The notes beneath the pieces are model-generated. The model was not told where the DNA came from. It saw only the letters and a list, made by a program, of their open reading frames with translations, and ran no database searches. Positions 33,937-43,649 of a stretch of 64,000 nucleotides of DNA are shown one piece after another; the stretch's first letter is position 1; each line of letters opens with the position of its first letter. A program made the position numbers and the translations under genes. Source of the DNA: Berkiella sp050247135. Its GTDB lineage: Bacteria; Pseudomonadota; Gammaproteobacteria; Berkiellales; Berkiellaceae. The DNA is taken from contig JBFWUT010000001.1 of the NCBI GenBank assembly GCA_050247135.1, positions 1 to 64,000 on the forward strand. Direction: 5' to 3'.

Positions 33937-33953
33937 ATCAAAAGATTGCAAAC

Positions 33954-33982
33954 TAGACTATCGCTATAGGTCTAGCTATACT
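33954..33982 (+). promoter_or_regulatory. Predicted promoter of the 113-residue orphan gene
   Basis: TAGACT (4 of 6, 33954-33959), 17-base spacer and TATACT (5 of 6, 33977-33982), giving a start near 33989 and a leader of about 30 bases with GAGGG before the ATG at 34020. Confidence 0.5.
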
Positions 33983-34019
33983 TTCACTAACTATAAGCTT
34001 ATCTAAATGAGGGTGCCTC

Positions 34020-34361
34020 ATGGCTAATAAATTACACATATCCCAACTTCCCCCACGCAGTGATGGCGTTTGTCAACGCTTTAAAGATTATGCATTGTTA
34101 GATAGAAGAACCTTCGATGCAGTGACGGGTGGCTTAAAGGGTAATGAGTTGAATTTCACGTTGCTCAAGCAGGGTGAGTTAGTGAGCGGCACGCAATTAC
34201 AGAATGGTTATGACAATACCCATGAATTCAATCCTCGTAATGCCAGCAATCCCCACAATGCGCATTCACGCAGAGGTCCCGATGTGCCTCGTCCAAAACA
34301 AAAATTGCGCGACGATCTCGAGATGGAATTTGCGAGCAAGTTCAGGCCACGTCCCGTTTAA
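34020..34361 (+). CDS. Orphan 113-residue protein
   Basis: Unrecognised. It has no signal peptide or membrane segment. The N-terminal half contains the Gly pair in FDAVTGGLKG; the C-terminal half is Asn, Pro, His and Arg rich (NPRNASNPHNAHSRRGPD) and probably disordered. It is flanked by its own promoter match and a strong terminator with a GAGGG ribosome site, so a monocistronic real gene is likely. Confidence 0.6.
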   Translation: MANKLHISQLPPRSDGVCQRFKDYALLDRRTFDAVTGGLKGNELNFTLLKQGELVSGTQLQNGYDNTHEFNPRNASNPHNAHSRRGPDVPRPKQKLRDDLEMEFASKFRPRPV

Positions 34362-34376
34362 TAAGTTTTCTCTCTG

Positions 34377-34407
34377 AAAAAACCACCTTAAAAGGTGGTT
34401 TTTTTTT
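34377..34407 (+). terminator. Rho-independent terminator after the 113-residue orphan
   Basis: Stem with CCACCTT/AAGGTGG core (34383-34389 and 34392-34398), extended by A-T pairs and ending in a T run to 34407. Confidence 0.88.
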
Positions 34408-34467
34408 ATGGCTTTCATTTCATCGTTTCGTTAAGCTTAAGCCTTTTCATTAACCCAGGATAACTCC

Positions 34468-36723
34468 ATGCGAATTGTGCGTTATTGGCAAGAAGGTTTA
34501 TGGCAAACGATTTACAATCAACAACCCCTTCCCAAAGCGTTGCTAGAAAAAGCATGGCAATGCCAGCAACAAGAAATTAAAACAGGGCAATTAGTCACTG
34601 TTTTACCTGCAGAAGGTGCTGTGCCAGTTTGGGTTGCGCCATTAGTATTTTATAAAGCAAATCCGCACCCAGAATATTGGGTGCCACTATGGTTGCCTGC
34701 ATCACTAGAAAAACAACAATTGTTATTGCGTCACGACAAATCATTACCCTGGGTGCCAGCCAGCCAATTTGATAGTTGTCAGAATGGTCCTTTTCAAGGT
34801 GAGCGTGCAGCCGTTGATGATTGGTTACGTTATGAATGTTTAAACGAAGACAATGAATTGATCTGGGACAATTGGCCAGATTGTGTGAAGGCTTGCATGG
34901 ATGCCTTATCTATTTTTAGTGAACATCCTTGGCAAGAGACATTATCAGCCAATGGTTTTCAAGTCATATCACAATCTATGATATGGCCTGAGGCGACGCT
35001 ATTTGGAGCGCCAAGTGATGAGCAAACATTGTCGCCCTTATTAAAACAGTTTTGTGAACTCGATGAAATAGACAAATTATCCCTAGAAGAAAAGGGTTTG
35101 GGTGATTTGGATTTGTTTTGCGGCAGCGCGAAAAAAGAATTGGCTCACGGTACGTATCAAACAATTAGCACGTTGCTTGCTTTGAAAGATGAGCCGTTAT
35201 TAGTGCTGCGCACACCGATTGGCAGCGATAAAATAGGTTGTTTATCAACTTTTATCGCTTCAAAAATGGTGCAGCACACCTTAAATACGCATCGTTTACC
35301 TATTATCGCCTTTCTAACAGCAGATACTCAAAATGCTGCTTTGATGTTGCAATCTTTCATTCCTTCCTCTGAGCAAGTAGTGACGCTTGAAGAATTAAAG
35401 CAAGCCTTTGTGAATTACCAACAGGGATTACAATATGCTAAGGCAGCTGAGGATGGGCAAGAGAATGAGAAATTATTAGCCGAGTTGCAATTTCAGGATG
35501 AATCGCTTGAAAAAATGTTGCAAGGTTACTTCATAAAACAAGATGAGTTGAAACCCAAAAGTCGTCTAGCTCAGTTTTTGCAAAAATTTCACAAAGATAA
35601 ACAAAAGGCAGCGCAGTCATTAATGCTGAGTGAAAAAATCCGTAAATGCAAAACTAAGCGTACCAACATTCATCGAAAAATTGTCAAAGTGGTTGATAGC
35701 ATAAATGACAGACGCCAATATCAGGTGCAATGGCAAACATGGCTGCAACAGTTTTTGCCTGACGTTGCAACAGATATTGCCTCAGTCCAATTAGCCTTTA
35801 GCCATAAACTGCTTATGATGACATTGGCCTATTGGCAGCAGCAAAACGCATTACGTGACTGGCTAGTCATAAATCCAAGTTGCGAACAGCGTTTTGATTA
35901 TGTCCTGATTGATGAAGCGCAGATGAAAATGCCACAGCAGGTTGCACCTTATTTGGCGAATGCGACTCAAGCCTTATTTTTAGGGAATAACCAAGAGTAT
36001 GAAACGAGTCCAGCGATTAGCCAGCTGGCCGAAGAAAGGGCATTAGCTAAACATCAATTAGATGACGAAGAGACGATCGAGCAAATGCATTATAAAGGCA
36101 TGTTAATAGGCACCGGCAATGCGTTGACTGTGGCGTTAGCGAATACCAGAGCGCCTATCATGACATTGGACGCGGGTTTATATCATCCGCAAATAGCGGA
36201 GTATCTGGGTGAAAAACAATATGAATCTTCAATTGTCTTTTCCGCTGATGAAGGGATGCATTTTCTCAACATCGCAGGTTGTGTTGAGAAAATTGGCCCA
36301 GCTCAACGCAATGAACTTGAAGCGCATACTATTGTACATTGGATCCTAAACGGCCCTTTCAAAGCAAAACAACATCTGATCCAAGTCGTTACGCCTTTTG
36401 CCGCTCAGCAGCAATTCATCCGGCAACAGTTGCAATTAGTTGGAGTGCATTGCCCTGTGTACGATTTTGCTCATTTGCCCAATCAGGTTGGAGAAATTGT
36501 CGTCTTCTCACCTGTATATACTCATCTTTGCCGTCGTCCCTTTATTTTTGATAGGGGAGAACATCATTTCTATCGCATGATAGCGCGCGCCAGACGAGCC
36601 TTTTGGATCGTGGGTGACAAGAGAATATTTGACGCTAAGATGCATAGCCCTTCAGGCCAGTTGGCGAAGCGGTTATTTGGACTGAACGGGATATCGAATA
36701 GGGCTGAGAGTGTCAGTGCCTAA
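34468..36723 (+). CDS. SF1 (Upf1/Dna2-like) helicase-related protein with degenerate ATP site
   Basis: A 751-residue protein with the layout of a superfamily 1 helicase but altered key residues. Walker A is TPIGSDKI (249-256) instead of GPPGTGKT/S. Motif II is intact, YVLIDEAQ (Asp482, Glu483). Motif III is FLGNNQ (504-509), with Asn for the usual Asp. A TPFAAQ-type segment (642-647) is present, the later VYDFAHLPN region lacks the normal FQG, and the motif VI region is IARARRAFWIVGD (705-717). Residues 325-405 form a charged helical insertion. The N-terminal 240 residues are unrecognised. ATPase activity is doubtful; a structural nucleic-acid or protein-binding role is possible. Convergent 4-base overlap with the receiver gene. 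Confidence 0.7.
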   Translation: MRIVRYWQEGLWQTIYNQQPLPKALLEKAWQCQQQEIKTGQLVTVLPAEGAVPVWVAPLVFYKANPHPEYWVPLWLPASLEKQQLLLRHDKSLPWVPASQFDSCQNGPFQGERAAVDDWLRYECLNEDNELIWDNWPDCVKACMDALSIFSEHPWQETLSANGFQVISQSMIWPEATLFGAPSDEQTLSPLLKQFCELDEIDKLSLEEKGLGDLDLFCGSAKKELAHGTYQTISTLLALKDEPLLVLRTPIGSDKIGCLSTFIASKMVQHTLNTHRLPIIAFLTADTQNAALMLQSFIPSSEQVVTLEELKQAFVNYQQGLQYAKAAEDGQENEKLLAELQFQDESLEKMLQGYFIKQDELKPKSRLAQFLQKFHKDKQKAAQSLMLSEKIRKCKTKRTNIHRKIVKVVDSINDRRQYQVQWQTWLQQFLPDVATDIASVQLAFSHKLLMMTLAYWQQQNALRDWLVINPSCEQRFDYVLIDEAQMKMPQQVAPYLANATQALFLGNNQEYETSPAISQLAEERALAKHQLDDEETIEQMHYKGMLIGTGNALTVALANTRAPIMTLDAGLYHPQIAEYLGEKQYESSIVFSADEGMHFLNIAGCVEKIGPAQRNELEAHTIVHWILNGPFKAKQHLIQVVTPFAAQQQFIRQQLQLVGVHCPVYDFAHLPNQVGEIVVFSPVYTHLCRRPFIFDRGEHHFYRMIARARRAFWIVGDKRIFDAKMHSPSGQLAKRLFGLNGISNRAESVSA

Positions 36724-37139
36724 GAGGCTTGCTGATCATTTTTTGGAAGATTTTGATACTTGTTAAGTATCTCAAGCAACTCTTTGTTGTCATCTGACTT
36801 AATAATATACTCATTCATTCCTGCATCAAGGCAGATTTTTTTATCCCTTTCATTGACGCTGGAGGTGAAAGCCACCAAAGGTATGTTAGATTTATGACTC
36901 TCTAATCCGCGAATGTGTTGTGCAGCCTCGTAACCGTTCATTTGGGGTAGAAAGACGTCCATAATGACAAGATCAAAGTCCGATTCTAAGATGGCGCTTA
37001 TAGCTTCCGTACCGCTGGCGACGGATTCAACCTGGTAACCGTGGCTTTCGAGCATACGCATTAAGACTGCTCGCGCCGTGCGACTATTCTCAACCAGTAA
37101 AATTTTCAGCGGCGATTGGGTAGAAGAAGCCTGACTCAT
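36720..37139 (-). CDS. Single-domain response regulator (CheY-like)
   Basis: A 139-residue receiver domain without an output domain. The phosphoacceptor is Asp61 (VIMDVFLPQMNG), with the expected Thr/Ser (FTSS) and Lys (YIIKSDD). The acidic pair at the start of the domain is Glu17-Asn18 (LLVENSR) instead of two acidic residues, which may alter Mg2+ binding. No histidine kinase is nearby. Such stand-alone receivers act by protein contact. It is divergent from smc and its end overlaps the helicase-like gene. Confidence 0.85.
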   Translation of the reverse strand: MSQASSTQSPLKILLVENSRTARAVLMRMLESHGYQVESVASGTEAISAILESDFDLVIMDVFLPQMNGYEAAQHIRGLESHKSNIPLVAFTSSVNERDKKICLDAGMNEYIIKSDDNKELLEILNKYQNLPKNDQQAS

Positions 37140-37158
37140 ATCCTAACCGTGGTATAAT
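37131..37158 (+). promoter_or_regulatory. Predicted smc promoter
   Basis: CTGACT (4 of 6, 37131-37136), 16-base spacer and perfect TATAAT (37153-37158), giving a start near 37165 and a leader of about 78 bases. The -35 overlaps the start codon of the divergent receiver gene. Confidence 0.55.
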
Positions 37159-37242
37159 CATTCCATTTAAGGTAAGAATAAGTTTAACCTGGTTTCAGCA
37201 TGAGAGCCAATCGCCCATCGTTGGGTTGGGAGCTAACAGAGA

Positions 37243-40200
37243 ATGCGGCTAAGTAAGATTAAAATTGCGGGTTTTAAATCCTTCGTTGACCCTACTACGA
37301 TTCAATTCACGGGTAATTTATCCGCGGTTGTTGGCCCTAATGGCTGTGGCAAATCGAATGTCATCGATGCCGTGCGCTGGGTAATGGGTGAATCCAACGC
37401 CAAATACCTTCGTGGTGGAAACATTACCGATGTTATTTTTAGTGGCTCATCCGGCAGAAAACCCGTTGGTCAGGCTACTGTGGAATTGGTATTTGATAAC
37501 AAAGAAGGTAAGTTAGGCGGTGAATATGCTTCCTATGCAGAAATTGCGATTAAACGCCAAGTCACTCGCGATGGCCAATCCACCTATTTCTTGAATGGTC
37601 AACGCTGCCGCCGCAAAGATATTACTGATATCTTTTTAGGTACAGGGCTGGGTCCTAGAAGCTATGCCATTATTGAACAAGGGATGATCTCTCGTGTCAT
37701 TGAAGCTAAGCCTGATGATTTACGGATCTTCGTAGAAGAAGCCGCAGGGATCTCCAAATACAAAGAAAGACGTAGAGAAACTGAAAACCGTATTTCTCAC
37801 ACCCAAGATAATCTTGCTCGCTTAAACGACTTGCGAGAAGAATTGGCAAAACAGCTTCGTCATTTAGAACGTCAAGCAGAAGCGGCACAAAAATATCAAA
37901 CATTAAAAACCCAAGAGAAACAATTGGGCTGTGAACTAGCTGCAATGACTTGGCATCGCATGGATGAAGAAATAAAAAACTATGAAACACTTATCCGTGA
38001 AACATTGGTGGCAATGGAAGCTGAGCAAGCTTCATTGCAGCATCTTAAAACTGAATATGAAAAACAACGAATTGATCATGCTGAAATTACGGATGCACTT
38101 AATGAAGTGCAAAAGCGTTATTACAGCATAGGCGCGGATATTGCGAAAATTGAACAAATTTTGCAACATCATCATGAACGTAGACAACAATTTACGTCAG
38201 ACAAGCTAGAAGCAGAACAGCAATTACAGAACACGCAAACTCAATTGGCGCACGATCAAGAAAATATTCGTGACCTGCAAGAGAGACTAGATGATGCGCT
38301 TCCTGAGTATGATGAAATTCAGGAACAAGCAGCGATACGTCAAGAAATGCAAGAAGAAGCAGAGCGGAGCCTCGAATCTTGGCGTGATAGGGTGGCAGAA
38401 TTACAGCAGGCCAGCCAAGTTCCAGTCAAAATTGCTGATTCAGAAAAAACTAAAATTGCTCAATACGAAAGACAGATCCAGCATACGCAAGAAAGACAAA
38501 CGCGTCTACAAGCACAACTTGCGCCTTTGGGTTGTGAACAAGATTTACAAGACATTAGCGTCTTAGAAGAAAAAATCGAAATAGCAGAACAACACCAAGA
38601 AACGATTATTGAAGCTCTTCAAGAAAAGGCATTGCAAAAAGAGCATCATCAACAACAGTTAGGGCAACTGCGACAAGAGGTTAAAACCTTATCTCAAACT
38701 CTTAATAATGCACAAGGTCAACTGTCAGCTTTACAAACACTGCAAGCAGCTTCCCTGGGTGAGAACGAAGGTTCTCGTAAAGCTTGGTTACATGAGCAAG
38801 GTGTTGACGATCCTAAATACTTGGCACAACTGGTGAGAGTGAAGTCAGGATGGGAAGTCGCAGTGGAAACGGTATTAGAGGGTTTCCTTGAAGCCGTGGG
38901 CTTTGAAAAAACGCAAAGCGTGATGGATAGCAATTGGTCTTCATTAGAAGGGGCAGGGATCACCCTGGTTGAATGGCAAGAGCACTCCTCATTGGATTTG
39001 CCGGATATTGAAAATCGTTTAGTGTCTTTGGTTGAAAACAGTCAACATTTACCTTCTTGTTTGTTTTATGCGCTTTATCAAGTTCATATTAGTTCTTCGG
39101 GCGAACAGGCAAAACAGTTGTTGTCAAAAATTGCCAACAATGAAAGCATTATCACCCCGGAAGGAAACTGGTTCGGTCAGGGTTGGATAAAAGTTAAAAG
39201 CCAACAAGAAGCCAATCAAGCAGGTGTCCTGCAACGTGCTGAAAAAATTAAAACGCTCACTCAAGATGTGGAAGAGTTGCAGCAAAAAGTTGAAGCATTA
39301 CAACAAAATATTGACACTATTGAAACAGAGCTGAAAGCTTTTGAAACAAGCAAAGATGCTTTGAATCAGCAAAAAAATGCTTTGCAACAAGAGTTGTCCA
39401 CCTGGCAAAGCGATAAGCGGATCAAGCAAAATCGCATTGAACAAAACCAAAAGCGTTACGGGCAAATTGAGCTGGAATTAACAGAGTGTAAAGAGTTTAT
39501 TCAGCGATCTCAGGCTGATATCAATACCTCACGCAGTCATTTGCAAAAAGCGTTGGAAGAAATGTCGCAATTTACGGATGAGCAAGAGAAGCTCACCCAA
39601 CAAAAAGATGCACTACAAGAAGCTGTGCACCAAGCCAAGTTATCTGCAAAAGAATCGACAGAGCGCCGTCATGAACTAGCGATTACAGTGCAGACCCTCA
39701 AAACCCAAATCGAGTCATTGACATTAAATATCAGTCGCTTCGAACAGCAAATCGATAACGCAAAACATAAAGTTGAGCATATCGCAGAGTTGCTAGAAAA
39801 AAATGAGGAACCGATTGCGGGCTTTAAAGAAGACTTAGAAGCGTTCCTTGAGAAGCGCTTGGTTGTTGAAGATGAGCTAAGTCACAAACGTGATGAGGCA
39901 GCTGAATTTGATCAGCGTATGCGTACCATTGAACAAGGTCAACAACTTCACGAGCAAAAAATTAATACCATGCGCGAACATTTGGACGCTACCAAAATGT
40001 CATGGCAGGCTTTATCAGTACGTCGCGAAAATACACTTGAAAAACTTAAGAATGTAGAACAGTCCATCGAAGAAATTTTGGCTAATATGCCTGAAAACGC
40101 TAATGAAGAGGAATGGACGGCTGAATTGGCGAGCACAGAGCAAAAGATCCAGCGTTTGGGAGCAATTAACTTAGCTGCCATCGAGGAGTTCCAGGCTGCG

Positions 40201-40770
40201 CTTGTTCGTAAAGAATATTTAGATTCTCAAGTAAATGATTTAAATGAGGCGCTTGAAACACTGGATAACGCCATCAAGAAAATTGATAAAGAAACACGCG
40301 CTAAGTTTCAAGAAACATTTGATAAGATTAATGCAACCTTTATGGAAAGATTCCCACGTCTTTTTGGAGGCGGGCAAGCCTCTTTAGTAATGACTGGGGA
40401 AGATTTGCTGGATACAGGTATCACCGTGACAGCCAGACCGCCAGGTAAAAAGAATGTAAACATTACACAACTTTCTGGTGGTGAAAAAGCATTGACTGCG
40501 GTTGCGCTGGTCTTTTCTATCTTTGAACTAAATCCCGCACCATTTTGTATGTTAGATGAGGTCGACGCGCCTCTAGATGATACCAACGTGGGCAGGTTCT
40601 GTAATCTCGTAAAAGAAATGTCAAGCTCTGTACAATTTGTTTACATTAGTCACAACAAACTTGCGATTGAAATGGCCGAACAGTTACAAGGCGTTACCAT
40701 GCGAGAGCCTGGTGTGTCACGTATGGTAACTGTCGACATTGAAGAAGCAAAATCGATGGCACACGAATAA
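37243..40770 (+). CDS. smc: Chromosome segregation protein SMC
   Basis: ATPase of the bacterial condensin complex that organises and separates chromosomes. The 1175-residue protein has head motifs at both ends: Walker A GPNGCGKSNVIDAVRW (about 32-47), C-terminal signature LSGGEKAL and Walker B FCMLDEVDAPLDD. Two long coiled-coil arms (about 170-490 and 680-1000) flank a hinge near 500-670. The organism thus uses SMC rather than MukB, as expected outside Enterobacterales. zipA and ligA follow in the usual order. scpA/scpB are not in the window. Confidence 0.96.
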   Translation: MRLSKIKIAGFKSFVDPTTIQFTGNLSAVVGPNGCGKSNVIDAVRWVMGESNAKYLRGGNITDVIFSGSSGRKPVGQATVELVFDNKEGKLGGEYASYAEIAIKRQVTRDGQSTYFLNGQRCRRKDITDIFLGTGLGPRSYAIIEQGMISRVIEAKPDDLRIFVEEAAGISKYKERRRETENRISHTQDNLARLNDLREELAKQLRHLERQAEAAQKYQTLKTQEKQLGCELAAMTWHRMDEEIKNYETLIRETLVAMEAEQASLQHLKTEYEKQRIDHAEITDALNEVQKRYYSIGADIAKIEQILQHHHERRQQFTSDKLEAEQQLQNTQTQLAHDQENIRDLQERLDDALPEYDEIQEQAAIRQEMQEEAERSLESWRDRVAELQQASQVPVKIADSEKTKIAQYERQIQHTQERQTRLQAQLAPLGCEQDLQDISVLEEKIEIAEQHQETIIEALQEKALQKEHHQQQLGQLRQEVKTLSQTLNNAQGQLSALQTLQAASLGENEGSRKAWLHEQGVDDPKYLAQLVRVKSGWEVAVETVLEGFLEAVGFEKTQSVMDSNWSSLEGAGITLVEWQEHSSLDLPDIENRLVSLVENSQHLPSCLFYALYQVHISSSGEQAKQLLSKIANNESIITPEGNWFGQGWIKVKSQQEANQAGVLQRAEKIKTLTQDVEELQQKVEALQQNIDTIETELKAFETSKDALNQQKNALQQELSTWQSDKRIKQNRIEQNQKRYGQIELELTECKEFIQRSQADINTSRSHLQKALEEMSQFTDEQEKLTQQKDALQEAVHQAKLSAKESTERRHELAITVQTLKTQIESLTLNISRFEQQIDNAKHKVEHIAELLEKNEEPIAGFKEDLEAFLEKRLVVEDELSHKRDEAAEFDQRMRTIEQGQQLHEQKINTMREHLDATKMSWQALSVRRENTLEKLKNVEQSIEEILANMPENANEEEWTAELASTEQKIQRLGAINLAAIEEFQAALVRKEYLDSQVNDLNEALETLDNAIKKIDKETRAKFQETFDKINATFMERFPRLFGGGQASLVMTGEDLLDTGITVTARPPGKKNVNITQLSGGEKALTAVALVFSIFELNPAPFCMLDEVDAPLDDTNVGRFCNLVKEMSSSVQFVYISHNKLAIEMAEQLQGVTMREPGVSRMVTVDIEEAKSMAHE

Positions 40771-40782
40771 GGGAGAATTAAC

Positions 40783-41622
40783 ATGCAAACTGATTTGCAG
40801 TTGCTGTTGCTGATTATCGGTCTAGTGTTTGGTGGATTTATCCTTTATAACACATTTCGTCCAAAAGGAAGGAAGAGGCAATCTTCATTTGAAGAGTTTG
40901 AGCAGCCAACTCCAAAAGCGACTCAACATAAAGAACGCCATGATCCCTTGCTAGATGAATACGAACAAGACGTTATGCCATTAGGAAAAACAGTACAGTC
41001 AAAGCCTGTTTTAGCTGAAGACGTGCTACTGCAACCCATTAAACATCAAGAAATGACAGAGCCTAAACCCTTGCCGCTGTTTGAACCTGAACAAGAATTG
41101 AATCATGAACCATTATTTGAATCGCCCAAACCCGTTAAGAAGAAACTGACACAACCGCGCAAAATACAAAGCGAAGTCATCGTGTTCAGTATTATTCCGA
41201 AAAATGGCATTTTTACCGGATCCATGCTGTCTGCTGCGTTGAAAGCGAACCACTTCCACTACGGCGAACAGAAAATATTTCACCGCCATGTTGAAGATAA
41301 TCCTAAATCTCCCATTTTGTTTAGCGTTGCCTCCCTTGTTGAGCCTGGCAATTTTGAATATCACCAAATGTTTAATAAAACCTATCCTGGAATTTTAATG
41401 TGGATGCAGCTACCCGTTGCTCAAGATGCCATGCAAACATTCGATAAGCTCCTCAAAAGTGGCAGACAACTGGCCGCCTTTTTAAAGGGTGATCTCTGTG
41501 ATAGCAAACGACTCGCATTAACAACAGAGGCTATTGCGACCTTAAGAGAGCGTGTTCATCAATTCCAAGTGAATAATGAAACTGAAGAAGAATTGGAATA
41601 CGAGTTAGAAGAAGATAGGTAA
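40783..41622 (+). CDS. zipA: Cell division protein ZipA
   Basis: Inner-membrane anchor that binds the FtsZ C terminus at the division ring. It shows an N-terminal membrane helix (about residues 5-23), a charged Pro/Glu/Lys-rich linker (about 30-125), and the C-terminal ZipA domain starting at SEVIVFSIIPKNG and running to about 265. The 279-residue length is normal. Between smc and ligA, as in many gammaproteobacteria. Confidence 0.92.
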   Translation: MQTDLQLLLLIIGLVFGGFILYNTFRPKGRKRQSSFEEFEQPTPKATQHKERHDPLLDEYEQDVMPLGKTVQSKPVLAEDVLLQPIKHQEMTEPKPLPLFEPEQELNHEPLFESPKPVKKKLTQPRKIQSEVIVFSIIPKNGIFTGSMLSAALKANHFHYGEQKIFHRHVEDNPKSPILFSVASLVEPGNFEYHQMFNKTYPGILMWMQLPVAQDAMQTFDKLLKSGRQLAAFLKGDLCDSKRLALTTEAIATLRERVHQFQVNNETEEELEYELEEDR

Positions 41623-41626
41623 CGTC

Positions 41627-43639
41627 GTGAGAAGTTCGGTCAGTTTAAAGCGATTAAATAAGCTCAAGGAACTGATCCGTGAGCACGACTACCGTTATTA
41701 CGTTTTAGATGATCCCAGCATTCCTGATGCAGATTATGATGATCTTTTTCAAGAGTTAAAAACAATTGAAAAAGATCACCCTGAATTAATAACGAATGAT
41801 TCTCCTACGCAACGTGTTGGCGGTGCGCCTGCCAAAGGCTTTTCAACAGTAAAGCATTTAAGTCCGATGCTCTCTTTGGATAATGCTTTTTCCACAGATG
41901 AGATCGAGCGCTTTGACCAACGTATTAAACAACTGTTAGGTAATGAGCGGGATATTGAATACCATTGCGAACCTAAATTTGATGGCATAGCGGTGAGTTT
42001 GCTTTATGAGAATGGTGAACTCGTCAGGGGCGCCACACGAGGAGATGGCAATGTAGGTGAAGATATTACGGCTAACATTCGTACCGTAATGAGTATTCCG
42101 TTGCGCTTAACCGGTCGTCATTTACCTCAGCGTTTAGAAGTGCGTGGCGAAGTCTATATGCCTAAAGCTAGCTTTTTTAAACTCAATAAAGATGCTGCGC
42201 AAAAAGGGGAAAAAGAATTTGCGAATCCACGCAATGCCGCAGCAGGTAGCTTAAGACAACTCGATCCTAAAATAACAGCAACTCGTCATTTGGCTTTTTT
42301 TAGCTACGGTGCCCAATTAATATCTAATGAACTATGGCCTAAAACCCATGTTCAGATGTTAGAACAATTAAAGCAGTGGGGTATTCGAATTTGCCCAGAC
42401 AGCGTTGTTGTAACGGGGTTAAATAAAGTGCAAGACCATTGGTCACGCTTATTACAAAAGCGTGACGAACTGCCTTATGAAATTGATGGCATGGTTGTTA
42501 AAGTCAATGATTTTGACTTACAAAGTGAGCTTGGGTTTGTGGCGCGTGCGCCACGTTTTGCCATAGCGTATAAGTTTCCCGCCCAAGAAAAGAAAACCAA
42601 ATTATTGGGGGTAGATTTCCAAGTGGGCCGTACAGGCACCTTAACACCCGTTGCGCGTTTGGAGCCGGTTTCAGTTGGTGGAGTCACCGTGAGTAATGCC
42701 ACTTTACACAACATGGATGAAATCACCCGTAAAGATGTTCGTGTAAACGATTATGTGATTGTACGCCGAGCAGGGGATGTGATCCCTGAAGTGGTTAGAC
42801 CTATTCTGGAAGAGCGTGATGCGAATACTAAAGCTATTAAAGCGCCGACGAAATGTCCTGTATGCGGCTCGCATGTGGTTCGAGTGGAAGGTGAAGCCGC
42901 CTTACGTTGCGAAGGGGGATTAGTTTGTCAGGCTCAATTAATTGAACATATCAAACACTTTGTAGCACGTCGTGCTATGGATATTGAAGGCCTGGGGAGC
43001 AAATTAGTAGAGCAATTAGTTGAGAGTAAAATGATTGAGTCGGTAGCCGATATTTATCATTTGAATTCTTCACAGCTCATGTCGCTTGAAAGAATGGGCG
43101 AGAAATCCGTTACCAATTTATTAGAGGCTATCGAGAAGAGCAAAAAAACCACTTTGGCTAAATTCGTTTATGCTCTAGGGATTAGAGAGGTAGGGGAAGC
43201 CACGGCCAATTTGCTCGCCGATCATTTTGCGAATTTAGAAGAGTTAATGGGTGCTTCTGAAGAAGCATTGTTAGAGCTGCCGGATGTTGGTCCTGTGGTT
43301 GCTCAATCCATTCGAACTTTTTTTAATGAAAAAGCCAACCAAAAGATTATTCATGCGTTATTAAGAGCCGGTGTTGCCTGGCCTGCGCGCAAGGTGATTG
43401 ACAAAAAAGATCAGACCTTGCTAGGTAAAAGTTATGTGATCACGGGGACTTTGAGTATACCGCGTGATGAGATCAAAGCCCTATTGCAGCAAAAAGGTGC
43501 TAAGATCATTGACAGTGTTTCGGCTAAAACTGACGGTGTCATTGTCGGTGAAAAGCCTGGTTCAAAATATACCAAAGCGCAAGCATTAGGGATCCCTATT
43601 TTGGGCGAGAGTGAACTTGAAAAATTGTTAAAAGGATGA
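41627..43639 (+). CDS. ligA: NAD-dependent DNA ligase LigA
   Basis: Seals nicks in replication and repair using NAD+. The nucleophile is Lys117 in EPKFDG. Domains run in order: Ia (about 1-70), adenylation (70-315), OB fold, a four-cysteine zinc finger (CPVCGS near 408 to LVCQAQ), helix-hairpin-helix repeats and a C-terminal BRCT domain (about 590-670). Start is GTG, four bases after the zipA stop, giving a 670-residue protein of normal length. Confidence 0.97.
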   Translation: MRSSVSLKRLNKLKELIREHDYRYYVLDDPSIPDADYDDLFQELKTIEKDHPELITNDSPTQRVGGAPAKGFSTVKHLSPMLSLDNAFSTDEIERFDQRIKQLLGNERDIEYHCEPKFDGIAVSLLYENGELVRGATRGDGNVGEDITANIRTVMSIPLRLTGRHLPQRLEVRGEVYMPKASFFKLNKDAAQKGEKEFANPRNAAAGSLRQLDPKITATRHLAFFSYGAQLISNELWPKTHVQMLEQLKQWGIRICPDSVVVTGLNKVQDHWSRLLQKRDELPYEIDGMVVKVNDFDLQSELGFVARAPRFAIAYKFPAQEKKTKLLGVDFQVGRTGTLTPVARLEPVSVGGVTVSNATLHNMDEITRKDVRVNDYVIVRRAGDVIPEVVRPILEERDANTKAIKAPTKCPVCGSHVVRVEGEAALRCEGGLVCQAQLIEHIKHFVARRAMDIEGLGSKLVEQLVESKMIESVADIYHLNSSQLMSLERMGEKSVTNLLEAIEKSKKTTLAKFVYALGIREVGEATANLLADHFANLEELMGASEEALLELPDVGPVVAQSIRTFFNEKANQKIIHALLRAGVAWPARKVIDKKDQTLLGKSYVITGTLSIPRDEIKALLQQKGAKIIDSVSAKTDGVIVGEKPGSKYTKAQALGIPILGESELEKLLKG

Positions 43640-43649
43640 ATAAATCGCA

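Noticed and set aside
34020..34361. A second double-glycine leader in the 113-residue orphan (FDAVTGGLKG)
   Set aside because: The Gly pair is near residue 38 and the preceding sequence lacks the Glu-Leu/Glu-Ile spacing of a leader.
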